DNA from: Planctomycetaceae bacterium
GTDB taxonomy: Bacteria > Planctomycetota > Phycisphaerae > Phycisphaerales > SM1A02
Assembly: GCA_021297795.1 (NCBI GenBank)
Contig: JAJTGL010000001.1
Span: forward strand, 31,345 to 95,344
Direction: 5' to 3'
Length of the DNA: 64,000 nucleotides
Shown: positions 47,914 through 58,039 of the stretch, one piece after another
Layout of the letters: each line of letters starts with the position of its first letter
Numbering within the stretch: position 1 is the first letter of the stretch
Program-made: the position numbers and the translations under genes
The notes under the pieces: model-generated
What the model was told of the DNA's origin: nothing
Seen by the model: only the letters and a program-made list of their open reading frames with translations
Database searches by the model: none

Positions 47914-49374
47914 TCAGTCGCCGACGGCCGCCATCGACGGGTCGGCGACGATGTGGAGCGGGTGGGAGGCGGTCGCCACGCGACCGCTCGCCTCGTCGCG
48001 GATCTCGATCTTCAGGCGGTAGCTGCCAACCGAGAGGTACTCGCTGACCGAGACGATCTCGCCGACGAAGAAGTCCTCGCGGCGGGTGGGGCTGTGGTCG
48101 ACGACCGCGGTCCAAGCCGGCTGCCGCGCCCAGACCTCGATGCCGTCGCGCTCGCTCTCGATCGAGACGCGGGTGGCAAGCCGGGTGACGAACTCGCCAT
48201 CGACCAGTTCGCTCGAGAAGCCTGCGAGCTCGGTGTACAGGATGAAGCGGGCGTTCGAGCGCGCGAGGAACCGATCGCTTCCGAGCGGCGCGAACCGTCC
48301 GAAACTCTCGACCTTCTTGCAGAACTCGACCTTCGGAATCTCGAGCTTCGGGCCACCGGTCAGCGCCGCCACGAGGCCCTCGGCCGTCGCCTGGTCGATC
48401 TCGCCGCCCTGCGCGAGCAACCGCCCGACGGCGGCGAACGCGGTGTGGACCTTCTCGATCCGCTCGCGCTCGGCCGGGAGCAGGTCACTGCCGAAGTCCG
48501 TCGGCAGGGAGAGCGACGGCTCACCGATCGCAAGCGCCGCGTACGCCAGCCAATCGCGCGTGGGCTCGGTGCTCGAGGCGCCGCGCTTCGCGAGGCTCTC
48601 GGCGAGCAGCCGGGTCAGTTCGGCAGGATCGGTTGGCGCGGCGGCTGGCGCGGGCGGAAGTTCGAGGCTCGCGTTCGCGAGGCTGTCCTTGGACGGTACG
48701 GCGGGGGCGACCGATGTCGGCACGGATGGAGGCACGGATGGAGGCACCGACGTCGATTCGGACGGGTTCGCGGCGGTCGTGTCCGACGGCGCGGCGGTGG
48801 TCGGCGGGGTGTCGGGTGCGTTCGCGGGTGCGGGCGCCGTGGTCGCGGCCGAAGCAGTCTTCGGCTCCTCGGCGGGTGTCCTTGCCGAGCTCGGCGGGGT
48901 CGAGACCGCGACTTCGGTGTTCGGCGCGGCACCTGCCGCGTCGGCGGCACCGGCCTTCGCAGGTGGGAGTTTCGTCTCGACGGGCGCGTCGTTGAAGGCG
49001 GGCGCAGCCGCGCCGACGCGATTGCGATCGGCCTGCATCGCGGCCAGCGCCTTCATGTCGTCGTCGTACGAGCCGGCGAGCGCCTCGACCAGCCCGGACT
49101 GCGGATCGGAGGATGATGCCGACGGCGCGCCCCCGTCCGACGAGCCGGTACCGGGCATGCCCTGCGCAAGCGACTGCGCATCGGTCGGTGGCTCGGCGAA
49201 GGCCGGGTCGGGCTCGTCGCTGAACACGACTTTCTCGGGAACGCGTCGGGTGGGCGGCGGCGGAAGTTCCGCGGAGACGGGCTCGATCGCTGCGTCGGCG
49301 CTTGCCTGCGTGCGCGAGGGCGCAGCGGCGCAGCCGATCAATCCCACCGGGCCCGCAAGACCGAGCGAGAGCAT
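47914..49374 (-). CDS. Hypothetical lipoprotein, low-complexity N-terminal half
   Basis: Lipobox-like GPVGLIGCAAAPS; conserved-looking C-terminal beta-rich domain; start uncertain. Confidence 0.55.
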   Translation of the reverse strand: MLSLGLAGPVGLIGCAAAPSRTQASADAAIEPVSAELPPPPTRRVPEKVVFSDEPDPAFAEPPTDAQSLAQGMPGTGSSDGGAPSASSSDPQSGLVEALAGSYDDDMKALAAMQADRNRVGAAAPAFNDAPVETKLPPAKAGAADAAGAAPNTEVAVSTPPSSARTPAEEPKTASAATTAPAPANAPDTPPTTAAPSDTTAANPSESTSVPPSVPPSVPTSVAPAVPSKDSLANASLELPPAPAAAPTDPAELTRLLAESLAKRGASSTEPTRDWLAYAALAIGEPSLSLPTDFGSDLLPAERERIEKVHTAFAAVGRLLAQGGEIDQATAEGLVAALTGGPKLEIPKVEFCKKVESFGRFAPLGSDRFLARSNARFILYTELAGFSSELVDGEFVTRLATRVSIESERDGIEVWARQPAWTAVVDHSPTRREDFFVGEIVSVSEYLSVGSYRLKIEIRDEASGRVATASHPLHIVADPSMAAVGD

Positions 49375-49734
49375 GCCGGCGACGCCCCAGGCGAAGGGAT
49401 GGCTCGCAAACGCCGTCGACGCGAGGGTCGCGGGGCGGGATGCGTCGCGAGTGAGTTCGTGACCGAGATGGTGGGGAAGGCCCTGCTGCACGCGAAGATC
49501 CTCTTCGTGGGTCGGCCGTGGAAGCGGCCAGACGGGGTTGTGCACCGCGGTGCACATGGGGCGCGGCCATCCTGGCCACGGCGATCCGGGCGGCCCGGCG
49601 AACAACTCGCCCTCGCGCGCGGAGGCATGGGACAACCCGTCGGGCGGCCCCGTGCTTTCGCAACCCCCGCTATCGGCTCCAGAACGGGGATTTCCTGAGA
49701 ATCGGAGCCCCGGCGCCGGCCATTGCGGCACGCC

Positions 49735-50751
49735 TCAGGCGCGTGCAGGCCGCACGGCGCAGCGGGCCGCGAAGTCGCTTGCGAAGGCCTCGAGCGTGCG
49801 GGGAAGTTCGCCCGCGAGGCCCGACTTCGAGCGGCGGTCGAGGTCGATCGCGTCGGAGAAGAGGCGCGCCGCGCGCGTCGGTCCGAGCGTGCGTGCGGCG
49901 CGCAGCGTCGGCCCCATCGACGGCCCCCACAGCTTCACCTGCTTCGAGACGACGCCCTCCGCGACACCTTCGCCCAGCATGCGGGATGCGTCGTGCAGCT
50001 TGCGCGCGAGATCGACGAGCGACCAGAGGATGAGCTGCTCGGGTGCCTGCGAGATCTCGACGAGCTCGCGCACCTTGCGCACCGCCTGTGCGGGGCGGCC
50101 GCCGAGCACCGCCTCCTGGATCTCCCACGCGGCCTCCTCGCGGCTTTGCCCGACGAGCGCGGTGACGAGGTCGGCGGTGACCGCGCGCTTTCCCTCGGGT
50201 TCGCGCGCGAGGTACGCGCCGAACTTCGCGAGCTCCATGTCGAGCCGCGCGAGATCGGTGCCGACGCGCTCGACCAGCGCCATCGCCACGTCGGGCGTCA
50301 TCGATACGTCGTACTGCTTCGGGCCGCGCCTCTGGCACCAAGCCGCGGCGGCATCGGAGCCGGGCGGATCGCACTTGATGACCGCGCCGATCTTCGCGAC
50401 GAGCTTGTCGAGGTTGCCGGGTCGCCACCCCTCGCTGCGGAGGACAAGCGTCGCGTGCTCGACCGGCTCCTCGGCGTAGCGCTCGAGCGCACGACGGCGC
50501 TCCTCGCTCGCGACGAACTGGTCGGCCTTGTCGACGACGACGAGCTTGTGCGTCGCGAGGAGCCCGAAGGTTCGGAGTTCGTCGAAGACGTCGATCGTCT
50601 GCGCCGTGGCGCCGTCGAAGTCGAAGCGGCTCGGTTCGCCGAAGCGCTCCTCGAGCTGCCGCGCGAGGGCGTGCAACCGCTCCACGATCAGGTACGAGTC
50701 CTTCCCGTGGAGGATCACGAAGCGCATGTCGGCGGAGGTCTGCTCGGCCAT
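49735..50751 (-). CDS. holA: DNA polymerase III subunit delta
   Basis: FVILHGKDSYLIVERLHAL, TIDVFDELRTFGLLATHKLVVVDKAD, LVALVGQSREEAAWEIQEAVLGG; start refined to MAEQTSADM. Confidence 0.85.
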   Translation of the reverse strand: MAEQTSADMRFVILHGKDSYLIVERLHALARQLEERFGEPSRFDFDGATAQTIDVFDELRTFGLLATHKLVVVDKADQFVASEERRRALERYAEEPVEHATLVLRSEGWRPGNLDKLVAKIGAVIKCDPPGSDAAAAWCQRRGPKQYDVSMTPDVAMALVERVGTDLARLDMELAKFGAYLAREPEGKRAVTADLVTALVGQSREEAAWEIQEAVLGGRPAQAVRKVRELVEISQAPEQLILWSLVDLARKLHDASRMLGEGVAEGVVSKQVKLWGPSMGPTLRAARTLGPTRAARLFSDAIDLDRRSKSGLAGELPRTLEAFASDFAARCAVRPARA

Positions 50752-50757
50752 GCGCGC

Positions 50758-50767
50758 ATAGTACGAT
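50758..50767. promoter_or_regulatory. Overlapping divergent -10-like elements (TACTAT on -, TACGAT on +)
   Basis: ATAGTACGAT, 6 nt from each of two divergent ATGs. Confidence 0.55.
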
Positions 50768-50773
50768 GCGCCG

Positions 50774-52390
50774 ATGCTCGCGCTCGTCGTCACGAGAGGC
50801 CCGGACCGCGGCCGCGCGTTCGCGCTTCCCGAGCGCGAGCCGCAGCTCCTCGGTCGTTCTTCGGAGGCGCTGCATCTCACCGATGCGACGGTCAGCCGAC
50901 GGCATGCCGAGCTGACGCCGGACAACGGCGTCTGGACGCTGCGCGACCTCGAGAGCCGGCACGGGACGTTCGTGAACGGCGTGCGCCTCGCGGGCGCGGT
51001 CGAGCTCCGGCCGGGCGACCGCGTGCGGCTCGGCGACACCGAGCTGCTTGCGATCCGCGAGGGCGAGGCGGCGCCGGTGACGCACGACGACGGCGCGGTC
51101 GAGGGTTCGATCGCGCGCAGCGGCAAGGTCGGGAGCGGACGTGCCGATGGAGGCGCGGGACAACGCGGCGCGGAATGCGAGGAAGACGGCATGCGCGCCG
51201 CCGACCGCATCTCGGCGCGCCTCGTGTCGGTCGCGGCCGAACCGACCGACGCGGACGTGTTCCTCGCCGAGGCCGTGCGCGAACTGGGTGCGGCACTTGC
51301 GCCGGCCGAGATCGTCGCGCTGCGCGCCGTCGACGCTCGGCTCGACGAGTTCGTCGCGCCGGCGCATGCGGCATCGTCGACACCGCACGCGCCGCTCGCC
51401 CTTGTCCGCGCCGCGATCGACGCGGGCGAGATCCTCGCCGGCGGCATCGATCACGCGCTCGTCGTGGTGGCGCCGTTCGGTGCGATCGGGCGGGCACGCG
51501 GCGCATTCGTCCTGCGCCGCGACGATCGGCGATCGCCGGATCTCATCGAGACCACGGTGCTTGCGCGCGCGGCGGAGGTCGCGTCGCTTGCGCTCGCGGC
51601 GCGCGGCGAACGCGACGCGCGCGGCACGCGCGACCGACTCGCGTTGATCGGCGAGACGGTCGCCGCGCTGAGCCACTCGATCAAGAACATGCTGCAGGGC
51701 ATGCGCTTCGGCGCCGATTCGGTGGATCTCGCGCTCTCGCGCGGCGACCTCCCGCGCGCGCAGGAGGGCTGGCCCGTGCTCCAGCGGAACCTCGACCGCA
51801 TCCACGCGCTCGCGCTCAACATGCTCGCATGGGCGAAGGAGCGGCCGCTCGAGCCCGAGGAGACCGATGCCAACGCGATCGTGCGCGAGGTGCGCGAACT
51901 GCTCGCGCCCGCGGCCGGCCGTCGTCGCGTGGGCGTGTTGCTGCGGCTCGACGAGGCGCTGCCCCCGATTCGACTCGACGCCCCCGCGGTCCATCAGGCG
52001 CTCACCAACCTCGTCCTGAACGCGATCGAGGCGGCTCCGGAGCGGACGGGCATCGTCGAGCTGGCGACCGAGTACCGCAGCGACACCGACGAGCTGGCGA
52101 TCCTCGTGCGCGACAACGGACCGGGCATCTCGGACGCCGTGCGCGCCCGGTTGTTCGAGCCGTTCGTCACCTCGAAGGGCCAGCGCGGCACCGGACTCGG
52201 CCTCGCGGTCGCGCGCAAGATCGCAGAGCGTCACGGCGGGCGCCTCGAGGTCGGCGAGACGTCGCGCTCGGGCACGACGTTCGTCCTCTGGCTTCCGGCG
52301 GGAGGCGAGGGCTTCGATCCTGCCGAAACACGCGTCCCACAGGGACCGAAGAGCATGCGCCCGGAGGATTTCCGCTGGAAGTTCGAGTGA
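50774..52390 (+). CDS. FHA domain-containing sensor histidine kinase
   Basis: LLGRSSEALHLTDATVSRRHAELT...LESRHGTFVNGVRL (FHA); ALSHSIKNMLQGM (H box); NLVLNAIEAAPE, DNGPGISDAVRARLFEPFVTSKGQRGTGLGLAVARKIAERHGG. Confidence 0.92.
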   Translation: MLALVVTRGPDRGRAFALPEREPQLLGRSSEALHLTDATVSRRHAELTPDNGVWTLRDLESRHGTFVNGVRLAGAVELRPGDRVRLGDTELLAIREGEAAPVTHDDGAVEGSIARSGKVGSGRADGGAGQRGAECEEDGMRAADRISARLVSVAAEPTDADVFLAEAVRELGAALAPAEIVALRAVDARLDEFVAPAHAASSTPHAPLALVRAAIDAGEILAGGIDHALVVVAPFGAIGRARGAFVLRRDDRRSPDLIETTVLARAAEVASLALAARGERDARGTRDRLALIGETVAALSHSIKNMLQGMRFGADSVDLALSRGDLPRAQEGWPVLQRNLDRIHALALNMLAWAKERPLEPEETDANAIVREVRELLAPAAGRRRVGVLLRLDEALPPIRLDAPAVHQALTNLVLNAIEAAPERTGIVELATEYRSDTDELAILVRDNGPGISDAVRARLFEPFVTSKGQRGTGLGLAVARKIAERHGGRLEVGETSRSGTTFVLWLPAGGEGFDPAETRVPQGPKSMRPEDFRWKFE

Positions 52391-52674
52391 TTCGTGCGCT
52401 GCGCCGCGCCGTACCGGCCGCAGCCGCCCGGCGGTTGCCCCGACTTCGGGAGGGCTTCCCGAACTTCCCGAATCCTTTCCGAAGTTCTGCGGTCGGCTTG
52501 CCGATCAACCCGCCACCGATACGATCCCGCCCCCGGCGGATGGCTCCCGGCGCTCGTGCGCCTCGACCTCCGACGAACGGCGGAAGGTCGGAGGGATGCG
52601 GGAACCGCCCGCGCCGCTCCGATGACGAAGCCCGAGTCAGCCCGATCCGCGCACGGCGCGTCGCGAGCACACGC

Positions 52675-53340
52675 ATGAACTCCCTCTCCGCGAACTCCAT
52701 CCTCGAGCCGCACCTTCCGCACATCATCGCCTCGCTGCCCCCGGAGCGCCGCCACGAGGTGCTCGCGGCGACCAGCTACCAGCGCACGCGCGAGATGACG
52801 ATCGACGAGCTCCTGCTCGAGAACCGCGTCGTCTTCCTGATCGGCGAGATCAACTACGCCTCGGCCGCCCGCGTGATGATGCAGATGCTCTACCTCGAGA
52901 ACCAGAAGAAGGGGCAGGACATCAACTTCTACATCAACTCGCCCGGCGGGTCGGTGGACGACACGCTGGCGGTGTACGACACGATGCAGTTCATCTCGTC
53001 GGACGTCGCGACCTTCTGCATCGGCCGCGCCTACTCGGGCGGCGCGGTGCTCCTCGCCGCGGGACACCCGGGCAAGCGCACGATCCTGCCGCACGCGAAG
53101 GTGATGATCCACCAGCCGCTCGGCGGCGTGACCGGCCAGACCACCGACATCCAGATCCAGGCCGAGCACATCACCAAGATGAAGCGCACGCTGAACGAGA
53201 TCCTCGCGCGCCACACGAGCCAGCCGCTCGAGCGGATCGCGAAGGACGTCGAGCGCGACAAGTTCTTCAGCGCCGACGAGGCGAAGGCCTACGGTCTCGT
53301 CGACGAGGTCGCCCTCTTCCCCGACAAGAACAAGAAGTGA
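52675..53340 (+). CDS. clpP: ATP-dependent Clp protease proteolytic subunit (paralog 1)
   Basis: [39 protein letters not shown] (Ser), VMIHQPLGG (His), [19 protein letters not shown] (Asp). Confidence 0.93.
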   Translation: MNSLSANSILEPHLPHIIASLPPERRHEVLAATSYQRTREMTIDELLLENRVVFLIGEINYASAARVMMQMLYLENQKKGQDINFYINSPGGSVDDTLAVYDTMQFISSDVATFCIGRAYSGGAVLLAAGHPGKRTILPHAKVMIHQPLGGVTGQTTDIQIQAEHITKMKRTLNEILARHTSQPLERIAKDVERDKFFSADEAKAYGLVDEVALFPDKNKK

Positions 53341-53389
53341 CCGCGCCCGCCCGTCCTTTCCAGCGACGAAGAACACGAGACGAAACACC

Positions 53390-54016
53390 ATGACCCTGAT
53401 CCCCATCGTCATCGAGAAGACCGGCCGCGGCGAGCGCGCCTACGACATCTACTCGCGGCTCCTCAACGACCGCATCATCTTCCTCGGCGGACCCGTCAAC
53501 GACCAGATGGCGAACCTCGTCGTGGCGCAGCTGCTGTTCCTCGCGAACGAGGACCCGCGCGCCGACATCTCGCTGTACGTCAACAGCCCGGGAGGCAGCG
53601 TGACGGCGGGCCTCGGCATCGTCGACACGATGAACTTCATCCCGTGCGACGTGTCGACCTACATCATCGGTTGCGCGGCGAGCATGGGCTCGGTCATCGC
53701 CTGCTCGGGCGCCAAGGGCAAGCGCTACGCGCTCCCGAACTCGGAGAACCTCATGCACCAGCCTCTCATCGGCGGAGTGCTCGAGGGCCAGGCCACCGAC
53801 CTCGAGATCGAGGCGCGGCACATCCTCCGGATGCGCGACCAGCTCTACGCGATCTACTCGAAGGCGACCGGCCAGGCGCTCGACAAGATCACCGCCGACT
53901 GCGAGCGCAACAACTGGCTCACCGCGCAGGAGATGCTCTCCTACGGCCTCGTCGACAAGGTGCTCGAGAAGCTGCCCGCCTCGGCGATCACACCGAAGGC
54001 GAAGTCGGACGAGTGA
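53390..54016 (+). CDS. clpP: ATP-dependent Clp protease proteolytic subunit (paralog 2; triad Asp replaced by Asn)
   Basis: [32 protein letters not shown] (Ser), ENLMHQPL (His), [20 protein letters not shown]. Confidence 0.93.
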   Translation: MTLIPIVIEKTGRGERAYDIYSRLLNDRIIFLGGPVNDQMANLVVAQLLFLANEDPRADISLYVNSPGGSVTAGLGIVDTMNFIPCDVSTYIIGCAASMGSVIACSGAKGKRYALPNSENLMHQPLIGGVLEGQATDLEIEARHILRMRDQLYAIYSKATGQALDKITADCERNNWLTAQEMLSYGLVDKVLEKLPASAITPKAKSDE

Positions 54017-54395
54017 TCCGCCGCGCGTGACCTGACCACGAACCCAGCGACCATCAAGGACAGCACGGACGACCGGCGCCTCGGACGCTTCGTGCTCGCT
54101 GGCTTGCCGAGAGCCAGCGGTTCCATGCCTTGCGTCTCAGGATCGCGTGCCACGATCGCGTGGCGTTCCGCGGTCGGGGCGGAGAGCGTTCCTCATCCAG
54201 GATGACCTCGATCCCCCGTCGTGCATGTGCGATCGGTCGCCGCGCGCTTTCGCGTCCCGCGATGTTCTGCGAGGATTCCCGCAGCGGCGCCTTGTCCTCC
54301 CGTGCGGGACCTCGTCCGACTCGCGCGTCGGATCGCATGTCGGATCGCGTCTCGAATCACGGGTGGCAGTGGCTTCGCGCATCCTCACCAGCGGC

Positions 54396-55385
54396 ATGGC
54401 GTCCGGCGACCATACACCTTCCCTCTTCGGCGACGCGTTTCCGGCGCCCGAGCCTCGGCGCGGACGAACCGCCGCGGACCCAGCCGCGCCGATCGCCGCA
54501 TCGGGCGAGCTTGTCTCGCTCGGCGCTCGGCTTCCAGCCGGAATCCACCTCGGAACCTCGAGCTGGAGCTTTCCGGGCTGGCGCGGACTCGTCTACCGCG
54601 ACCCGTGCGGCGAGACCGCGCTCGCGCGCGACGGGCTCTCCGCGTACGCGCGCCATCCTCTCTTCCGTTCCGTCGGCGTCGACAAGACCTACTACCGGCC
54701 CGCGTCGCGCGACGAGTTCGTGCGACTTGCCGCGCAGGTGCCGGAGGGTTTTCGCTTCCTGGTCAAGATGTGGCGCTCGGTGGTCGAGCCCGAGCCCTTC
54801 GGTGGCGGCGACGCGACCGCATTCCTCGAGCCGTCGATCGCGCTGCGCGAATGCGTGCTTCCCGCGGTCGAGGGGCTCGGCGCGAAGTGCGGACCGCTCC
54901 TCTTCCAGTTCCCGCCCATGCGGTTCGCGAGCGCCCGTGCGGCGCGCGACTTCATCTCGCGGCTTCGCGCGATGTTCGCCGCGTTGCCGACGGGCCCGCT
55001 CTACGCCGTCGAGGTGCGCAGCGAGAAGCTGGTCGGCCCCGAACTCGGCGAGATGCTCGCCGAGGCGGGCGTCGTGCCCTGCCTGACCGTGCATCCGACG
55101 ATGCCGGACGTCGAGACGCAATCGCGCGAACTGGCGCTGGACCCCGCGCGGCCGCTCGTGATGCGCTGGATGCTGCGCGCGAATCACCGCTACGACGAGG
55201 CGAAGGATCTGTACGCGCCATTCGACCGGCTGGTCGAACCCGACGACGCGAGCCGCGACGGACTCGCTCGCCTTGCGCGTGCAGCGAGCGTGGCTGGCCT
55301 CGGCGCATGGATCATCGTGAACAACAAGGCGGAAGGTTCGAGTCCCTTGTCGGTGGAGAGGCTTGCACGCGCCATCGTGGAGTGA
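54396..55385 (+). CDS. DUF72 domain-containing protein (YecE-like)
   Basis: IHLGTSSWSFPGWRGLVY, FRSVGVDKTYYRPASRDEFVRLAAQVPEGFRFLVKMW, LLFQFPP. Confidence 0.87.
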   Translation: MASGDHTPSLFGDAFPAPEPRRGRTAADPAAPIAASGELVSLGARLPAGIHLGTSSWSFPGWRGLVYRDPCGETALARDGLSAYARHPLFRSVGVDKTYYRPASRDEFVRLAAQVPEGFRFLVKMWRSVVEPEPFGGGDATAFLEPSIALRECVLPAVEGLGAKCGPLLFQFPPMRFASARAARDFISRLRAMFAALPTGPLYAVEVRSEKLVGPELGEMLAEAGVVPCLTVHPTMPDVETQSRELALDPARPLVMRWMLRANHRYDEAKDLYAPFDRLVEPDDASRDGLARLARAASVAGLGAWIIVNNKAEGSSPLSVERLARAIVE

Positions 55386-55540
55386 CGGGTGCTGTCGACG
55401 GACCGACTCCCGCGTCCGTTGTTCCGCAGACTTCGTCTGCGGGCACACAGGTCGGACGTGGTCTCCGCGGTCGACACGGTCTCCGCGGCCTCCGCGGTCG
55501 CCGCTGCGGCGGCTCCCTCCGGCGCGATCCACGCCCACCC

Positions 55541-55790
55541 GGTCGCGAGCGCTCCATCGACTCCGCTCGGCCGCCGAGGATGCACTCCGAGGCGCGCCGA
55601 CGAAAGCGAGCGAGGGCGGGCACCTGAAGCGCGCGGAGCGACGCTTCAGCAGCCCGCCGGTCGCGAGCGCTCCATCGACTCCGCTCGGCCGCCGAGGATG
55701 CACTCCGAGGCGCGCCGACGAAAGCGAGCGAGGGCGGGCTGCTGAAGCGCGCGGAGCGACGCTTCAGCAGCCCGCCGGTCGCGAGCGCTC
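55541..55790. repeat. 118-bp direct repeat, about 2.1 copies, with internal hairpin
   Basis: ggtcgcgagcgctc at 55541, 55659 and 55777; 17-bp perfect arms 55733-55749/55760-55776. Confidence 0.95.
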
Positions 55791-56880
55791 AATTCAAGTG
55801 TCGCCGCATTCGTTCGGCCACCTCGCGGCCCTTGTCGTAGAGCAGCACGTGCCCGGCGTTCGGGAACACCTCTCCCTGCATGTCGCGCAGGCCGAGCCGC
55901 CAGACCGCGAGCATCGAGGGATCGGTCAGGAGGTCAAGTTCGCCGTACAGCACGAGCGTCGGCGCCTTGATGCGCGGGATCAACTCCTCGCAGCCGGATA
56001 CGAGGAAAGGCCGCAGATCCTCGACGATGCGGAGAAAGGCCTCGCGTCGCTCGACTGCGCGCGCGACGAACGCGCGGCGGATCGGCTCGGGCATCGGCGG
56101 AGGATTCGGGAAGTTGAGGCGCAGGACCTCGGCGAAGCTCGCGTCGTCCTGGATATCGAGCGGCAATTCGCCCGCCGCCACGCGACGCATGAAGTCGTTC
56201 TGTCGCGGCGCAACGACGCCCGCCGGGGAGAGCAGCACGATCTTGCGCACCGAGTCGGGATAGGTCGCCGCGTACGCAGCCGCGAGCGCGCCGCCCATCG
56301 ACGTGCCCACGACATCCACGGTCCCGAGCTCCTCATGCTCGCGGAAGCGCTCGACCGCATCGACGTAGAAGCGCCAGTCGTGGGTGCGGTCGCCGTGCAT
56401 CTCGTGCTCGCCGAAGCCGGGTAGATCGGGAATCAACACGCGGTGCGTGCCGTTCAGGATCGGCGCCACCCCCATCATCGCCTCCGCCGAAGTGCCGAGG
56501 CCATGCAGGACGACACAGGTGCGCCCCGGCATGGCGGCCGATGCGACCGCGCTGTCCGAGGGATGCGTGTCGAGCACGCGCCACCGATGGCCGTCGATCT
56601 CGACGAAGCGCTCGGTGACGCCCGCGTTCGCGTGGCCCGCCGACATCGCGAGCCGGAAGGCCGTCATCGGATCGTTCCAGATCCAGAGCCCGGCCGCGAG
56701 GCCGGTGACCGCGAGGGCCGCAGTCACCGCGAGTGCGATGCGCAGAATCCGCCGGAACCGCGAGCGGGTGCGTACGGGCGATGCGGACGCGGATGCCGCG
56801 CCGTCATCGCCGGTCGCACCCATCGCCGGGCACTCGACCGGATCGACCGCACGGGGTGGGGACGGGGAGTCGTCGTTCAT
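55789..56880 (-). CDS. Alpha/beta hydrolase
   Basis: VVLHGLGTSAEAMMGVAPILNGTHRVLIPDLPGFGEHE, VDVVGTSMGGALAAAYAATYP, PTLVLYGELDLLTDPSM. Confidence 0.9.
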   Translation of the reverse strand: MNDDSPSPPRAVDPVECPAMGATGDDGAASASASPVRTRSRFRRILRIALAVTAALAVTGLAAGLWIWNDPMTAFRLAMSAGHANAGVTERFVEIDGHRWRVLDTHPSDSAVASAAMPGRTCVVLHGLGTSAEAMMGVAPILNGTHRVLIPDLPGFGEHEMHGDRTHDWRFYVDAVERFREHEELGTVDVVGTSMGGALAAAYAATYPDSVRKIVLLSPAGVVAPRQNDFMRRVAAGELPLDIQDDASFAEVLRLNFPNPPPMPEPIRRAFVARAVERREAFLRIVEDLRPFLVSGCEELIPRIKAPTLVLYGELDLLTDPSMLAVWRLGLRDMQGEVFPNAGHVLLYDKGREVAERMRRHLN

Positions 56881-56937
56881 GGCCCGGCAGGGTATGCGCC
56901 GCTTCCGTGCCGCGTGCGCGGCCGTACCATGCGCGCC

Positions 56938-57936
56938 ATGGCCAACGACCTTCCGACCGACGCAGAGATCCAGCCCTTCCGCGAGGCGTATGAACGAACG
57001 CGCTCCGAGATCGCGAAGGCGGTCGTCGGGCACAAGGAGATCGTCGATGGCGTGCTGGTCTGCCTCTTCGCGGGCGGTCACTGCCTGCTCGAGGGCGTAC
57101 CCGGCCTCGGCAAGACGCTCCTCATCCGGAGCCTCTCGCAGGCGCTGCATCTCCGGTTCAGCCGCATCCAGTTCACGCCCGACCTGATGCCAGCCGACGT
57201 CACGGGCACGACGATCGTGGTCGAGACGGAGAACGGCCGCGACTTCCAGTTCCGCAAGGGACCGATCTTCGCGCAGATCGTGCTCGCCGACGAGATCAAC
57301 CGTGCGACGCCGAAGACGCAGTCCTCGATGCTCGAGGCCATGCAGGAGCGCAGCGTCACCGTCGGTGGCAACACCTACGAGCTCGAGCGGCCGTTCTTCG
57401 TGATGGCCACCCAGAACCCGATCGAGCAGGAAGGCACCTATCCCCTGCCCGAGGCGCAGCTCGACCGATTCTTCTTCAAGCTCGTGGTCGGCTACTCGAC
57501 CCGCGAGGAACTGTCGACGATCCTCGACCGCACGACCACCGGCGACTCGCCGAAGATCGAGCGCGTGCTCGACTCGGACGGCATCGTCCGCGCGCAGAAG
57601 CTGGTGCGTCGTGTCGGGATCGCGGCCAACGTCCAGGACTACGCGGTGCGCATGGTGCTCGCGACGCACCCGGGCGGCCAGTTCGCGACGCCGATGGCGA
57701 ACCAGTTCCTCCGCTTCGGCGCAAGCCCCCGCGCGGCGCAGACGCTCGTCCTCGGCGCGAAGGTGAAGGCGCTTCTTGCCGGACGCAACGCGGTATCGTT
57801 CGACGATGTGAAGGCGGTCGCCCTGCCGGCGCTCCGCCACCGCATCCTGCTCAACTTCGAGGCGGAGGCCGAAGGCCGGACCTCCGACGAGATCGTCAAG
57901 AACATCGTCGACACGCTCGTCCTCGACGCGCGCTGA
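56938..57936 (+). CDS. MoxR family AAA ATPase
   Basis: LLEGVPGLGKTLLIRSLSQAL, VLADEINRATPKTQSSMLEAMQERSVTVGG, ATQNPIEQEGTYPLPEAQLDRFFFKL. Confidence 0.95.
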   Translation: MANDLPTDAEIQPFREAYERTRSEIAKAVVGHKEIVDGVLVCLFAGGHCLLEGVPGLGKTLLIRSLSQALHLRFSRIQFTPDLMPADVTGTTIVVETENGRDFQFRKGPIFAQIVLADEINRATPKTQSSMLEAMQERSVTVGGNTYELERPFFVMATQNPIEQEGTYPLPEAQLDRFFFKLVVGYSTREELSTILDRTTTGDSPKIERVLDSDGIVRAQKLVRRVGIAANVQDYAVRMVLATHPGGQFATPMANQFLRFGASPRAAQTLVLGAKVKALLAGRNAVSFDDVKAVALPALRHRILLNFEAEAEGRTSDEIVKNIVDTLVLDAR

Positions 57937-58039
57937 GCCGATCGCACGCCACTCCGACCGAGTCCACCGCGTCCGACGCGACTCCTGCGGCTCCACCGCA
58001 CGGTCGCCGGAACCGGACGCATCCAACACCGCAAAGACC

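Noticed and set aside
55190-55745. Several ORFs with repeated RADESERGRA / ATLQQPAG motifs
   Set aside because: Translations of the 118-bp repeat, no start context
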